Positions 33,693-43,438 of a stretch of DNA of 64,000 nt are shown here, in pieces; the first letter of the stretch is position 1; each line of letters starts with the position of its first letter. This DNA comes from Pseudomonas fluorescens. GTDB taxonomy: Bacteria; Pseudomonadota; Gammaproteobacteria; Pseudomonadales; Pseudomonadaceae. A program made the position numbers and the translations under genes. The notes beneath the pieces are model-generated. The model did no database searches and was not told the origin of the DNA. It saw only the letters and a list, made by a program, of their open reading frames with translations. Location: the NCBI RefSeq assembly GCF_000967965.1, contig NZ_LACC01000002.1, positions 248,001 to 312,000 on the forward strand, read 5' to 3'.

Positions 33693-36600
33693 AAGCCCTC
33701 CTCCTCAGTCATGACCGTCGCAGACGCAGTCGCCCTGGTTTGCATGAACGGTGAACGCGGGGCCCGGGTGGGCAGCGGTGGAATGGACAGTGGCAATTTC
33801 GAGCCCTGGCTCATTAACGACACACGCACAAACATCAGCGTCTGCTCGGCGGTGCTGGTCTGTGCGGTGACCGGCAGGCGCAATGTCAGCGGAAAATCGG
33901 TGAAGTCCATGTTCGGCTGGCGCTGCACCGACTGGTGCGAACGCATCAAGCGCAGCAACGACCACGGGCCGCCGTACTCCCAACCGGCTTCGAAATCACG
34001 CACCATCAGATTGGGCTGCAACGGATCATTGGCCGGACGTTGCGAGCCGTTCCTGGCCCAGCGCAAGGTCAGCCGGACCGGTTGGCCGACCATCCAGCGC
34101 AGGTTCGGCTGTGGCTCGCCGGGGTAACTGATTTGCTGATTACCGGCATTCAAACCCCAGGCAATCACTTGATCGGCGCCACGCTCCTCCTCGCGATCGG
34201 TGCGCCAGCGCACGTCCATTTCAACGCCGAGGATGCCGCTCTTGTCCCGCACGAACAGCGGACCCAGCCAGGTGCTGGCCAGCTTCAAGCGATTGAGGAA
34301 ATCCTCGGCGGCCAGACGCTCCGGCGTCTGGCTCAGTTGCAACCCGGCCTGCGCCACGGGCAGTCGTTTGTCGATCAAGTCGAGGAAGTGCTGAACCCGG
34401 GCCGGGTCGGCGTCGGTGGCCTGCACGCCATTGGCGAACGGGAAGCGCTCGGCCAGGTATTGATTGAAATAGTTGGCCAGGTCGTTCCAGGCCGCCGCTG
34501 CTTGTTGCTGCTGCAAGAACTGACAGCGTTGCATCGCGCTCTGTTGCAGATCCAGGGCCCGCAGGGCCAAGGTCCCGCGCCCACCGGACAAGCTGGCCGT
34601 CTGCAGAATCCGGGCGCAGGACGTGGCGTCCATTTCAATGAAATCGCGGCTCACCAACTGCTCGATCTGGGCCGGCGAACTGGCGGGGTTCTGGTCCTTG
34701 TACTTGAGCAGTTCATCGTTGAGCGCGCTGAATTGCATGACACGCTCGTAATCCAGCGCCGAGAGATTCTGTTGCTGGGTCTTCAGCCACTCCAGCGCCG
34801 AGGTACGCCGCTCGGTGATGCCGAGCATGGTGTTGAATTGCTGCTTGAGGCTCAGCTTCAAATCCTGCACATCAAGGGCGCCAAACAGTTGCAGCCCGAG
34901 GTTTTTCGAGCCGTCCCACTGACTGATCTCACTGCGCCCGCTGAACAACGGCTGCGCGGTTATCTCCTCCAGACCGCTGACCACCTGGGCCATGGCGCGA
35001 CGGTTCAACGCGTTTTGCACACGCACGGCCAGATCGTTGCGATGGACCTCGGCGAAGGCTTTTTGCAAAGCCACAGCCTGTGGCGCCAGCACGTTGAATA
35101 CATCGTCGCCACGGGGTCGGTCATTCTGGTCCTTGAGACTCAACCACATGGCCTTGGCCGCCGCCCCCTCTGCCGCCTGAAGCACCGCATCGCGATACGC
35201 CGGTGGAATGCGTGGCAGCTCTTCGGCGGCATAACTCTTGTAGCTGGCAAAATAGTTCAGCGCCGTACCGAGATCATCGCCATCGACGTTCTGCCCCTGA
35301 ACGGCAGCGCTAGCCTGATCCGCGCGCAGGGCGATGGCCACGAAATCCCGTTTGAACAGGGCCTGAACTGCGTTGTTCAACTGGTTTACGTGCACTTGCA
35401 AGCTCAGTTGCCCGCTGCCTTGCTGAACCAGCAAGTTGCCCCGCGCCCCCGCCTGGGCGATCCACTGATCACGAAAGCTTTGCTGCAACCTGGAGGCTTG
35501 CTGGTCCAGCTGTTGCTCGACCTGCGGGCCGAGCAGGCTGCTCTGGCGCACCTTGTCCATCATCTCGCGATAACCCGGCACCAGGTCCTGGCCCTTGCCG
35601 CGACTCCAGGCCGAGTTGGTCAGCCCGATCAGCGCTTGCAGGTCGTCGATCAGCGCGCGCAAGTCTTCGAGCTCCGCCAGGGAATTGCCGCTGCCGGCCT
35701 CCAGCCGTTCAAGATGCAGCTTGAGATAACCGGCCTGACGGACGAAGTTGTCGGCCAGAAAGTACTGGTCAAGCCAACGCTCCATCAGCCCGGAAAAATT
35801 CTCCTCGATGAGCGCACGCTCCATGGCCAGGTCCAGGGGCTTCAAGTCACCGCCATTGGCATCGAGCAACACCCGGTTGTAAAAACCTGCACGGTGCAAC
35901 GTGCCGGCATTGAGGTTCAGGGACAGTGCGTTATTGCTCAGCAACGCCAGGTCTTCGAGCGGCGCCTTGGGGTTGTTCAGCGCTTGGTTGAACCATTGAT
36001 TCTGTTGCTCAAGCCGTACCGCGCGCTCCACCAGATCCTTGGCCTTGACGTAATTTTGCCATTGGGCCGGGTCTTCGCTTTCGACGTTGCCACGTCGCTC
36101 GGTGTTGCGAATGGTCTTGAGTTGCACCAGTTCTGCCTTCAGCAAGTCGTGCAGCGGTTCCAGCATATGACTCTGGGCCGTCAGGCGCAGTTGATCCTCC
36201 AGTTGCCTGTCCAGCGACGAGAACCAGGAGGTGGGAAACACCACCGAAGTGAAGCTCCAGCGCGGAGCCTTTTCCAGGACCCGCCAGAACCCCTGGACGT
36301 TGCGCCGGGTCGACTCCAGCCGATGGGACTCATCGGTGACTGCAACGTAATTTTTCTGTGCGCCTTGCAACAGGCGCGACAGTTCATGAGCATCCTTGAC
36401 CGAGTCCTGCCAGACCCAAAGCATACTTGCGGCCCAGACCACGCCGACCGCCAGGGCCACCACTCCGGTGAGTCGCTGCCAGCGCTGACGCAGGCGCAGC
36501 AAGCGGGGCACCACCTGAGCCAGACCGCGTTCGGCAACCACCCGGCTTTGCCACAGTTGCCGGGCAAACGCACTCTGCTGCAACCCGTTGTCATAGGCCG

Positions 36601-37510
36601 AGAACCCGTCGGCAGCGTCTTGCGAAGGCTGGTTGGCGGTGAAGTACACCCCGCGAAAACGTGGCGCCTCGCCTTGGGCATTGCCTTGAAATACCGGTTC
36701 GAGCACGGTTTGCAGGTGGTGCCTCAAGGCCTCGAATTGTTCCGGCAATCCAAACAGCTCGCCTTTGAGATGGCCGGACAACGCACCGATTTCAATGATC
36801 GATTCCGACAGGGCCCGATTCACCTGGTCCAGCGCCTGATCGCTCCATTGCGTCTGCCAGACCGCCTCGGAGCCAAAGGGTGAAGACCAGCCCAATGTGC
36901 GTTCGCGGACTTCGTCGGGGAGCGCCGAGATCAGCTCCTGAAAACCCGGCAGCTCTTCCATGCCGGTAATCACCACGTACACCGGCAGGCTCAGGCCAAA
37001 CCGCTGCAACAGATCGATGAAGCGCCGGCGCGCCGCCAGACCGAGGTTCGCGGCCTGCTCGGCATTGCCCAGGCGGCTGACCGGCACGGTCCAGATCACC
37101 CCGTCCAGTGGCCGTTTGCTGCGCAGGCGCAGGATCAACCCCAACAAGCGCCACCAGCCGCCGCGTTGAAGACTCATGCCTTCATCGGGCAAAAACAGCG
37201 CCTGAGGCACCACCAGCACCGCGCCTTCGGGGTCCGACCACCAGCGCCCGAACCAGGCCGGTTTATCCGTCGGTTGCAAGCGCCACTGGCTGCACAACTG
37301 GGTGCCCTGGGTTTCGTCGCCGAGCATCAGCAACCATGGAATCTGGTAACGGTCCTGAGCGCCCTGCTCCTGTTCCATATGGCGCACTGCGTTATAAAAA
37401 CTGCGGATCGCCGCCCCGCTCTGGGTGCGCAACCACCATACCGCCACCGCGATGACCGCCAGCACCACCAACAGGACGAAGACCAGCCCCACGATCCCCA
37501 GCGTGCTCAT
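33689..37510 (-). CDS. tssM: T6SS membrane-complex protein TssM (IcmF)
   Basis: 1273 residues. Membrane helices are at about 4-26 and 347-367, with the long periplasmic IcmF/DUF1215-type region after the second. It links TssL in the inner membrane with the TssJ lipoprotein. The cytoplasmic loop begins IPWLLMLGDETQGTQLC where many TssM proteins have a Walker A (GxxxxGKT); the lysine is missing, so NTP binding is unlikely. It overlaps both tssL and tssA by four bases. Confidence 0.95.
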   Translation of the reverse strand: MSTLGIVGLVFVLLVVLAVIAVAVWWLRTQSGAAIRSFYNAVRHMEQEQGAQDRYQIPWLLMLGDETQGTQLCSQWRLQPTDKPAWFGRWWSDPEGAVLVVPQALFLPDEGMSLQRGGWWRLLGLILRLRSKRPLDGVIWTVPVSRLGNAEQAANLGLAARRRFIDLLQRFGLSLPVYVVITGMEELPGFQELISALPDEVRERTLGWSSPFGSEAVWQTQWSDQALDQVNRALSESIIEIGALSGHLKGELFGLPEQFEALRHHLQTVLEPVFQGNAQGEAPRFRGVYFTANQPSQDAADGFSAYDNGLQQSAFARQLWQSRVVAERGLAQVVPRLLRLRQRWQRLTGVVALAVGVVWAASMLWVWQDSVKDAHELSRLLQGAQKNYVAVTDESHRLESTRRNVQGFWRVLEKAPRWSFTSVVFPTSWFSSLDRQLEDQLRLTAQSHMLEPLHDLLKAELVQLKTIRNTERRGNVESEDPAQWQNYVKAKDLVERAVRLEQQNQWFNQALNNPKAPLEDLALLSNNALSLNLNAGTLHRAGFYNRVLLDANGGDLKPLDLAMERALIEENFSGLMERWLDQYFLADNFVRQAGYLKLHLERLEAGSGNSLAELEDLRALIDDLQALIGLTNSAWSRGKGQDLVPGYREMMDKVRQSSLLGPQVEQQLDQQASRLQQSFRDQWIAQAGARGNLLVQQGSGQLSLQVHVNQLNNAVQALFKRDFVAIALRADQASAAVQGQNVDGDDLGTALNYFASYKSYAAEELPRIPPAYRDAVLQAAEGAAAKAMWLSLKDQNDRPRGDDVFNVLAPQAVALQKAFAEVHRNDLAVRVQNALNRRAMAQVVSGLEEITAQPLFSGRSEISQWDGSKNLGLQLFGALDVQDLKLSLKQQFNTMLGITERRTSALEWLKTQQQNLSALDYERVMQFSALNDELLKYKDQNPASSPAQIEQLVSRDFIEMDATSCARILQTASLSGGRGTLALRALDLQQSAMQRCQFLQQQQAAAAWNDLANYFNQYLAERFPFANGVQATDADPARVQHFLDLIDKRLPVAQAGLQLSQTPERLAAEDFLNRLKLASTWLGPLFVRDKSGILGVEMDVRWRTDREEERGADQVIAWGLNAGNQQISYPGEPQPNLRWMVGQPVRLTLRWARNGSQRPANDPLQPNLMVRDFEAGWEYGGPWSLLRLMRSHQSVQRQPNMDFTDFPLTLRLPVTAQTSTAEQTLMFVRVSLMSQGSKLPLSIPPLPTRAPRSPFMQTRATASATVMTEEEGL

Positions 37511-38274
37511 GCGTCTTGCTCCGAGGTGGCCACCGGATCGGTGCTCTGCAACACCGGGTCGAGTTCCTGGCGAATGTCACGCCAGAAGAACTGCCCCAGC
37601 CCGGTCAGAATCATGACCATGGCGAGAATGACCAGGCCAAGGCGAAAGCCATCGGGCAACGACTGCCGCACCGGAAACTGCACCGCAGGCACCGTCGAAG
37701 GCTGCGCGAGCCGGGCGCTGACATCGGCATACTCCGCGTCGTGCTGCCAGGCAAACGTGAACAGCGCCAGGCGCAATTTTTCATGCTGGACCTGACTCTG
37801 CTCGCCGCGCAGCCGTCCTTCAAACCCCAACACCAGGCATTGCAAATAGACATTGGCCAAATCGCGGGTGGCGGGAATCTGCTCGTCCAGCAACGTCTTG
37901 ATCGCCGCCGGCAGTTTCTCACCGGCCTGGCGGCTGGCGTACATCCGCGACTCCAAGGGTTTTTCTTGCCAGGCGGACTGGCCCGGCCACGGCGTGAACA
38001 ACAGCGTTTCATCGATCAAGGCGACAAAGGCATAGACCAGCGCCTTGACCTGATCGGTCGCTGCCTCGCCAACCCGGGCGAAAGCCGTGCGCCACAGACG
38101 CTGGGAAATTTGCGTCGACAGGTCGACCACCGCCTCCACCAGCGCATCGTCATCGCTGTCCCTGGGCAGCTGACTCCACTCCCGGGACCATTGCAACCAG
38201 GCTTCGCGAAATGCGCTGCTCAACGGTGCTTCGCGCAAGCCCCGTGTACCCGCCCCGGCATGCCCCTCGAACAT
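37507..38274 (-). CDS. tssL: T6SS membrane-complex protein TssL (DotU)
   Basis: 255 residues. The cytoplasmic helical DotU domain contains VKALVYAFVALIDETLLFTPW and YLQCLVLGFEGRLRG, the family signatures. One C-terminal membrane helix is present at about 213-230 (LGLVILAMVMILTGLGQFFW). No OmpA-like peptidoglycan-binding domain is attached, so anchoring must come from another protein. It overlaps tssM and follows tssK after 18 bases. Confidence 0.94.
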   Translation of the reverse strand: MFEGHAGAGTRGLREAPLSSAFREAWLQWSREWSQLPRDSDDDALVEAVVDLSTQISQRLWRTAFARVGEAATDQVKALVYAFVALIDETLLFTPWPGQSAWQEKPLESRMYASRQAGEKLPAAIKTLLDEQIPATRDLANVYLQCLVLGFEGRLRGEQSQVQHEKLRLALFTFAWQHDAEYADVSARLAQPSTVPAVQFPVRQSLPDGFRLGLVILAMVMILTGLGQFFWRDIRQELDPVLQSTDPVATSEQDA

Positions 38275-38292
38275 ACGACGCCCCTTCCGTGA

Positions 38293-39624
38293 TCAGGCAC
38301 TTTCACCGGCCTGTGCCACAAACAACACCACTTGCCATGGGCTGCTCGCCGGCTTGGCGGCCGGCGCGACAATCAGCAACGGCAATTGCCCGTCGAACCA
38401 TTGACCCTCGGCCGTCACCACAAACAACCGCGTGTCGTCGCCGACGCTGTAGGCCACTTGCTCGTTACGGCTCATCGCCTCATGGGGCAAACCGCTCATG
38501 CGCTGGCGACTGAGCAAGGGCACATGCGGCGCCGAGGCAATGATCGCGGCGCTCAGCCATTCACCGGCCGCCTGTTCGCTGCTGCCGTTGGGCATGCGCA
38601 AACCGATGACCAGGCGCTGGCTCGGTTGGTCGTCCGGCAGTTGAATCGAGAAGCTCTGTTCGCTGCGTTCGAACAGCAGGCTGCGATAGCCGGCGCGGAT
38701 CAATTCGAGGGTTCTTTCGAGCCAGTCCAGGACCGGTTCATAGCCGCGCTGCAGCTCGAGAAAATCCAGGGGGGCGAACGGTGGAACCCCGGCCAAAGGG
38801 TCCAGCGCGGACCAGGCACCGGCCAGGCCGAGCAACAAACCGTGCAAGGCCTGCGGGGTCGCCAGGCGGCTGTTCAGCGTACCCTCGACCTCCGGCAGAC
38901 GCGCCCAGAGCGCCGTCAGTTGTCGACGGATTTCCAGCGCATCGTCCTGATTGCCGGCCTGTTGTGCCTGGCGCAGGCGGCCGGCCAGGAACATGCATTT
39001 CTCCCGCGTCCTGGCACACAGCCCGGCCACCCGGCGACCCAACGGCGACTCGGGCAGCAGGCACGGCGTGGGCGGTGTGTAGGGCAGCGAAAGGAAACCA
39101 CCGCCCTCCTTGCGGATTTTCAGCAGTGGCAAACAGATGGAGTCGGCCTTGTTCAGTTGCGTGCACAACCGCGGATTCGGACGCCACACCGTGATCGACT
39201 CGGGGTACTCACCGCTGGTCAAATCCGGCAGCGCATCGCCGATCACCGATTGCAGCCGGCCCTTGAGCGGCAGCAATTGCCCGGCACGCCATAACGGGCT
39301 GACGGCCAGGTACACCGTGACCGTGGCGTTTTCCGAAGCGTTGACCGCGTCGCTGACATCGAGCTCCAGCGCCGGCCCGACACCCACTTGCAGATTGATG
39401 GGCAAACCGTCCGGCAGCGTCGCTTGCAGATCGAGCAACCGCACCAGCCCGGCACTCAATGCGCCGGGGTCAAACTCGACCCGATTCACGCCCCAGAAAC
39501 ATGGATTGCAGGCCTGGGCAAAATGCGCCACCAACGCCTCGGCTCGCAGCCCTTGCAACTGAAAATGCTGGGGCAGCAATTGCATGCCCTCGTGCCAGCA
39601 AACCGCGTCAGGTAACAGGCTCAT
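38293..39624 (-). CDS. tssK: T6SS baseplate protein TssK
   Basis: 443 residues from the ATG at 39624, which has GGGAG upstream; the frame to 39657 lacks a ribosome site. The N-terminal signature VCWHEGMQLLPQHFQLQGLRAE is diagnostic of TssK, the adaptor joining the baseplate to the TssLM membrane complex. The order tssJ-K-L-M-A is that of the P. aeruginosa H3 locus. Confidence 0.95.
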   Translation of the reverse strand: MSLLPDAVCWHEGMQLLPQHFQLQGLRAEALVAHFAQACNPCFWGVNRVEFDPGALSAGLVRLLDLQATLPDGLPINLQVGVGPALELDVSDAVNASENATVTVYLAVSPLWRAGQLLPLKGRLQSVIGDALPDLTSGEYPESITVWRPNPRLCTQLNKADSICLPLLKIRKEGGGFLSLPYTPPTPCLLPESPLGRRVAGLCARTREKCMFLAGRLRQAQQAGNQDDALEIRRQLTALWARLPEVEGTLNSRLATPQALHGLLLGLAGAWSALDPLAGVPPFAPLDFLELQRGYEPVLDWLERTLELIRAGYRSLLFERSEQSFSIQLPDDQPSQRLVIGLRMPNGSSEQAAGEWLSAAIIASAPHVPLLSRQRMSGLPHEAMSRNEQVAYSVGDDTRLFVVTAEGQWFDGQLPLLIVAPAAKPASSPWQVVLFVAQAGESA

Positions 39625-39678
39625 ACGACTCCCTTCGACGTCAACGTCGCCGCGCAAACCAGCGGCCTGGCAATGTCT

Positions 39679-40128
39679 TCACTGCGGAGTATTGCTGACC
39701 AGCGTCATCTCGCGACTGTCGAACTTGAGCCAGGCATCGCTCTGGTCATCGAGCCGTAACCGGTGTGCTCCGGGAGTGTTATAGCTGGCGAAGACCAAAA
39801 GTCCAGTTGCCCGCTTGCCCCCCAGCGGGAAGGGTTGTTTGTCGATGAACTGGCCGGGCACCAGCTCCAGCCCCCAAACGGTCATCAGCTGCCGGTAGTC
39901 GCGCTGGTATTGATCGCGCTCGGCGAACCACTGTCGCGCCGTGATGCCCGACAACTGCTTGAGCAGATCCGGATCATTGACGGCGATAAAATCCACGGCA
40001 ATCGGCGTGTCGTCGTTGGCCTTCGGCGCGACGTCCAGGGTCAGGTTATCGAGGTCCACCCGAGGCCCGAAAAACGAGCACCCGGCGAGGGTCAGGAACA
40101 GGGCGAACGCAAAAAAACGTGCACACAA
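39679..40128 (-). CDS. tssJ: T6SS outer-membrane lipoprotein TssJ
   Basis: 149 residues. A lipoprotein signal ends in the lipobox LAGC (Cys17), and the mature part has the transthyretin-like fold pattern of TssJ (ARQWFAERDQYQRDYRQL, GKRATGLLVFASYNTPGAHRLRL). The start appears to be a TTG at 40128 with AGGA nine bases upstream; no in-frame ATG precedes the signal peptide. It is the first gene of the leftward operon and divergent from tssB. Confidence 0.9.
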   Translation of the reverse strand: MCARFFAFALFLTLAGCSFFGPRVDLDNLTLDVAPKANDDTPIAVDFIAVNDPDLLKQLSGITARQWFAERDQYQRDYRQLMTVWGLELVPGQFIDKQPFPLGGKRATGLLVFASYNTPGAHRLRLDDQSDAWLKFDSREMTLVSNTPQ

Positions 40129-40354
40129 AATGAATTTTCCTTTTCTCGAGTCGGTCCAAAATTGTTTTCGCTTGCATTTTTATAGACCTGTTCTAGCGTC
40201 TTGGATAGTTCGGCCCCCCATGCCGAATGTGCAAGGTTTGTCAAAGGAACGACAGGTCCATCTGCCACCCTTTCTAACCTACGGTCCAGCAAGGGAAAGC
40301 GATGAGCGGGCCTCCCGATGCATTGCGCCCGCTCATGCATCGGAGTCAGCCAAC
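40129..40354. promoter_or_regulatory. Divergent T6SS promoter region
   Basis: 226 bases separate tssJ from tssB, and both operons must start here. TTGCAT at 40170-40175 with TAGCGT about 16-17 bases later could be a sigma-70 promoter for the rightward operon. No convincing -24/-12 element was seen, although the P. aeruginosa H3 locus depends on RpoN. The exact elements are not established. Confidence 0.4.
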
Positions 40355-40897
40355 ATGGCCGAAAGTACTCAGCACAAGCTCGACAGGGTCCGCCCACCCC
40401 GGGTGCAAATCACCTACGATGTCGAAATCGGCAACGCCATCGAGAAAAAAGAACTGCCGTTGGTCGTCGGCATTCTCGCCGACCTTTCCGGCAAGCCGCT
40501 CAACCCCCTTCCCAAGCTCAATGAACGACGCTTCACCGAGATCGACCGCGACAACTTCAACGAAGTGCTCGCCTCGATTGCCCCCCGCGCCACCTTGCAA
40601 GTCACCAACACCCTCACTGGCGATGACAGCAAGCTCAACATCGAACTCAACTTCAAGCACATCGACGACTTCGACCCGGTGAAGGTCGTCGAACAAGTGA
40701 CCCCGCTGCGGCGCCTGTTCGAAGCGCGTCAGCGTCTGCGCGACCTGCTGACCAAGCTCGACGGTAACGATGACCTGGACAAATTGCTGCGCGACGTCAT
40801 CGCCAATACCGAAGGCCTGCAAGAGATCAAGTCTGCCCGTCCGGACACCGCCGCCCCCGCAGGCGACAGCGAAGCACCGGCCGAACCGCAAGCCTGA
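40355..40897 (+). CDS. tssB: T6SS contractile sheath small subunit TssB
   Basis: 180 residues; the ATG at 40355 follows GGAG. Core signature: RPPRVQITYDVEIGNAIEKKELPLVVGILADLSG at the N-terminus and the C-terminal helix with LRDLLTKLDGNDDLDKLL. With TssC it forms the contractile sheath around the Hcp tube, and its helix is the ClpV-interacting part of the complex. The last 20 residues are an alanine/proline-rich tail. First gene of the rightward operon. Confidence 0.95.
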   Translation: MAESTQHKLDRVRPPRVQITYDVEIGNAIEKKELPLVVGILADLSGKPLNPLPKLNERRFTEIDRDNFNEVLASIAPRATLQVTNTLTGDDSKLNIELNFKHIDDFDPVKVVEQVTPLRRLFEARQRLRDLLTKLDGNDDLDKLLRDVIANTEGLQEIKSARPDTAAPAGDSEAPAEPQA

Positions 40898-40925
40898 TCA
40901 CTCATTCACTTAGGGAGACGTCGCC

Positions 40926-42407
40926 ATGCCCGCTTCAGCCAGCGCCAACACCAGTGAAAGCACCACGCAAAGCCTGTCCCTGCTTGACCGCATCATCGCC
41001 GAAGGCCGCATGGCCCACGACGATAGCCAGCAGGACTATGCCCGCGACATGCTCGCGGAGTTCGCCACCCAGGTTCTCGACGAAGGCATGGCCATCGACA
41101 AGGACACTGTGGCGATGATCAACGATCGCATCAGCCAGATCGACCAGTTGATCAGCGCACAACTCAACGAGGTGCTGCACCACCCCGAGCTACAGAAAAT
41201 CGAAGCCTCCTGGCGCGGCCTGCACCTGTTGGTGCAAAACACCGAAACCAGTTCCCGGTTGAAATTGCGCCTGCTCAACGTCACCCAGAAAGAGTTGCAG
41301 AACGATCTGGAAAAAGCCGTCGAGTTCGACCAGAGCGCGCTGTTCAAAAAGATCTATGAAGAGGAATACGGCACCTTCGGTGGCCACCCGTTCAGCCTGC
41401 TCGTCGGCGACTACACCTTCGGCCGTCACCCGCAGGACATTGGCCTGCTGGAAAAACTGTCGAACGTCGCCGCCGCAGCCCACGCTCCATTCATTGCCGC
41501 CGCCAGCCCCCGGTTGTTCGACATGAACAGCTTCACCGAACTGGCCGTGCCCCGCGACCTGTCGAAAGTGTTCGAGAGCCAGGAGCTGATCAAGTGGCGC
41601 TCCTTCCGTGAAAGCGAAGACTCGCGCTACGTATCGCTGGTGCTCCCGCATTTCCTGCTGCGTTTGCCATACGGCCCGGACACCTCGCCGGTGGAAGGCA
41701 TCAATTACGTCGAGGACGTCAACGGCAGCGACCACGGCAAATACCTGTGGGGCAACGCCGCCTGGGCCTTGTCGCAGCGCATCACCGAAGCCTTCGCCAA
41801 ATACGGCTGGTGCGCGGCGATTCGCGGGGCTGAAGGCGGCGGCGCGGTCGAAGGCTTGCCGGCCCACACCTTCCGCACCACCTCCGGCGACCTGTCGCTC
41901 AAATGCCCGACCGAAGTGGCCATCACCGACCGCCGGGAAAAAGAGCTCAACGACCTGGGGTTCATCGCCCTGTGCCACAAGAAAAACAGCGACGTGGCAG
42001 TGTTCTTCGGCGGCCAGACCACCAACAAGTCCAAGCTCTACAACACCAACGAGGCCAACGCCAACGCGCGGATTTCGGCGATGTTGCCGTACGTGCTCGC
42101 GGCCTCGCGTTTCGCGCATTACCTGAAGGTGATCATGCGCGACAAGGTCGGCAGTTTCATGACCCGCGACAACGTGCAAACCTACCTCAACAACTGGATC
42201 GCCGACTACGTGCTGATCAACGACAACGCGCCGCAGGAGATCAAGGCGCAGTACCCGTTGCGTGAAGCGCGGGTCGATGTGACGGAAGTCGCGGGCAAGC
42301 CGGGGGCCTACAAGGCCACGGTATTCCTGCGGCCACACTTCCAGCTTGAAGAGCTGACCGCCTCGATCCGCCTGGTGGCCACCCTGCCGCCACCGGTCGC
42401 CGCCTGA
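40926..42407 (+). CDS. tssC: T6SS contractile sheath large subunit TssC
   Basis: 493 residues, the usual size. It contains the conserved IEASWRGLHLLVQNTETSSRLKLRLLN and DYTFGRHPQDIGLLEKLS motifs and the C-terminal NDNAPQEIKAQYPLREARVDV. It polymerises with TssB into the sheath. The gene starts 28 bases after tssB. A strong hairpin follows in the gap before hcp. Confidence 0.96.
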   Translation: MPASASANTSESTTQSLSLLDRIIAEGRMAHDDSQQDYARDMLAEFATQVLDEGMAIDKDTVAMINDRISQIDQLISAQLNEVLHHPELQKIEASWRGLHLLVQNTETSSRLKLRLLNVTQKELQNDLEKAVEFDQSALFKKIYEEEYGTFGGHPFSLLVGDYTFGRHPQDIGLLEKLSNVAAAAHAPFIAAASPRLFDMNSFTELAVPRDLSKVFESQELIKWRSFRESEDSRYVSLVLPHFLLRLPYGPDTSPVEGINYVEDVNGSDHGKYLWGNAAWALSQRITEAFAKYGWCAAIRGAEGGGAVEGLPAHTFRTTSGDLSLKCPTEVAITDRREKELNDLGFIALCHKKNSDVAVFFGGQTTNKSKLYNTNEANANARISAMLPYVLAASRFAHYLKVIMRDKVGSFMTRDNVQTYLNNWIADYVLINDNAPQEIKAQYPLREARVDVTEVAGKPGAYKATVFLRPHFQLEELTASIRLVATLPPPVAA

Positions 42408-42416
42408 CCTGCCCCG

Positions 42417-42441
42417 CTCCCGTCGGCCGGCCCGACGGGAG
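42417..42441 (+). terminator. Hairpin between tssC and hcp (attenuator or processing element)
   Basis: CTCCCGTCGG (42417-42426) pairs perfectly with CCGACGGGAG (42432-42441) around a five-base loop. No T-run follows, so it is not a standard terminator. It may stabilise the upstream end or separate hcp mRNA, which is needed in excess. Confidence 0.6.
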
Positions 42442-42484
42442 TTCCCTGCTTATCTAGCGCGATAACCTTCAGGAGTTTCATGCG

Positions 42485-42982
42485 ATGGATGCAATTATTC
42501 TCGACCTCGGCGGCGACATCAAAGGCGACAGTCTGCTCGAGGGCTACAAGGACAAGATCGAAGTCATGTCCTACAGCCACAACGTGGCCATGCAGGTGAC
42601 CAACGACGTCAGCAACTCGGAACGGACCTCCGGCAAGCCGCACATTGGCGAGTTCACGCTGACCAAATTCGTCGACAGCTCCACACCCTCCCTCAACGAA
42701 TACTGCTGTGCCGGCAAACCGATCCCGGAAGCCAAAGTCATCATCGGCCGCAACGCCGCTGAAGGCAGCGGTCAACTGATGCCGTTCATCATCTACACCC
42801 TGACCAACGTGGTGCTGTCCAACGTCAGCGTCAGCGGTGGTACAGGCGGCAAGCCCGTGGAAACCCTGTCGCTGAATTTCACCAAAATCAAATGGGAGCT
42901 GACCGCGCAGAAAGACGACGGCACCAAGGAAGGCACGGCCGCCTCGACCTGGGACATGGCCGCCAACAAGCTCGTCAAGTAA
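42485..42982 (+). CDS. hcp: T6SS tube protein Hcp
   Basis: 165 residues. Hcp fold signatures: the N-terminal D-x-G-D-I-K-G-(D/E)-S strand, HIGEFTLTKFVDSSTPSL, and VETLSLNFTKIKWELTAQ near the end. Hexamers stack into the secreted tube and can carry small effectors in the lumen. AGGAG lies before the ATG. It sits within the structural operon between tssC and tssE, as hcp3 does in P. aeruginosa. Confidence 0.95.
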   Translation: MDAIILDLGGDIKGDSLLEGYKDKIEVMSYSHNVAMQVTNDVSNSERTSGKPHIGEFTLTKFVDSSTPSLNEYCCAGKPIPEAKVIIGRNAAEGSGQLMPFIIYTLTNVVLSNVSVSGGTGGKPVETLSLNFTKIKWELTAQKDDGTKEGTAASTWDMAANKLVK

Positions 42983-42997
42983 GCGGGCGCATCGGCC

Positions 42998-43438
42998 ATG
43001 GCAGGCTCACTCCTCCCGCCGCTGTTCGAGCGACTGGCCGCAAGCGAGGTCGACACGCAACACGTGTTCGACCTCCAGGACCTGCTCGACTCTGTTCGCT
43101 CGGAATTGCTGCGCCTGTTCAACACCCGACGCGGCCCTCATGCCTTGACTTCGCCACCGAGCATTCTCGACTACGGCCTCGCTGACTGGACCGCCCTGCA
43201 ACAGCAGCGTAGCGATGACCGACGGCAGTTGGTGCGAGAAGTGCGCGAGGCCATCAACCATTTCGAACCGCGCCTGAAACTGGGCGAGGTTCAGGTCAAT
43301 CCAGTCCCCGACCATCCGCAGCAACTGAGCATCCGTCTGCTCGGCGAGTTGCGCAGCGGCCAGCAGCACTGGCCCGTGGCATTTGTCATCGAGAAGGCAA
43401 GCGATGGCCTTGAGGTGCGTCATGAGCGACTCGATTGA
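42998..43438 (+). CDS. tssE: T6SS baseplate wedge protein TssE
   Basis: 146 residues of the gp25-like family: FDLQDLLDSVRSELLRLFNTRRG, SILDYGLADWT and IRLLGELRSG...VAFVIEKASDGLEV. TssE is a baseplate wedge component from which the sheath grows. It starts 15 bases after hcp and overlaps the tssF start by 17 bases. Confidence 0.92.
   Translation: MAGSLLPPLFERLAASEVDTQHVFDLQDLLDSVRSELLRLFNTRRGPHALTSPPSILDYGLADWTALQQQRSDDRRQLVREVREAINHFEPRLKLGEVQVNPVPDHPQQLSIRLLGELRSGQQHWPVAFVIEKASDGLEVRHERLD

Noticed and set aside
33935..36883. 982-codon open frame antisense to tssM
   Set aside because: Shadow of a high-G+C gene; no domain and no ribosome site.
40129..40354. Sigma-54 promoter for the T6SS operons
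   Set aside because: No GG-N10-GC with flanking consensus was found, despite RpoN control in the P. aeruginosa H3 locus.
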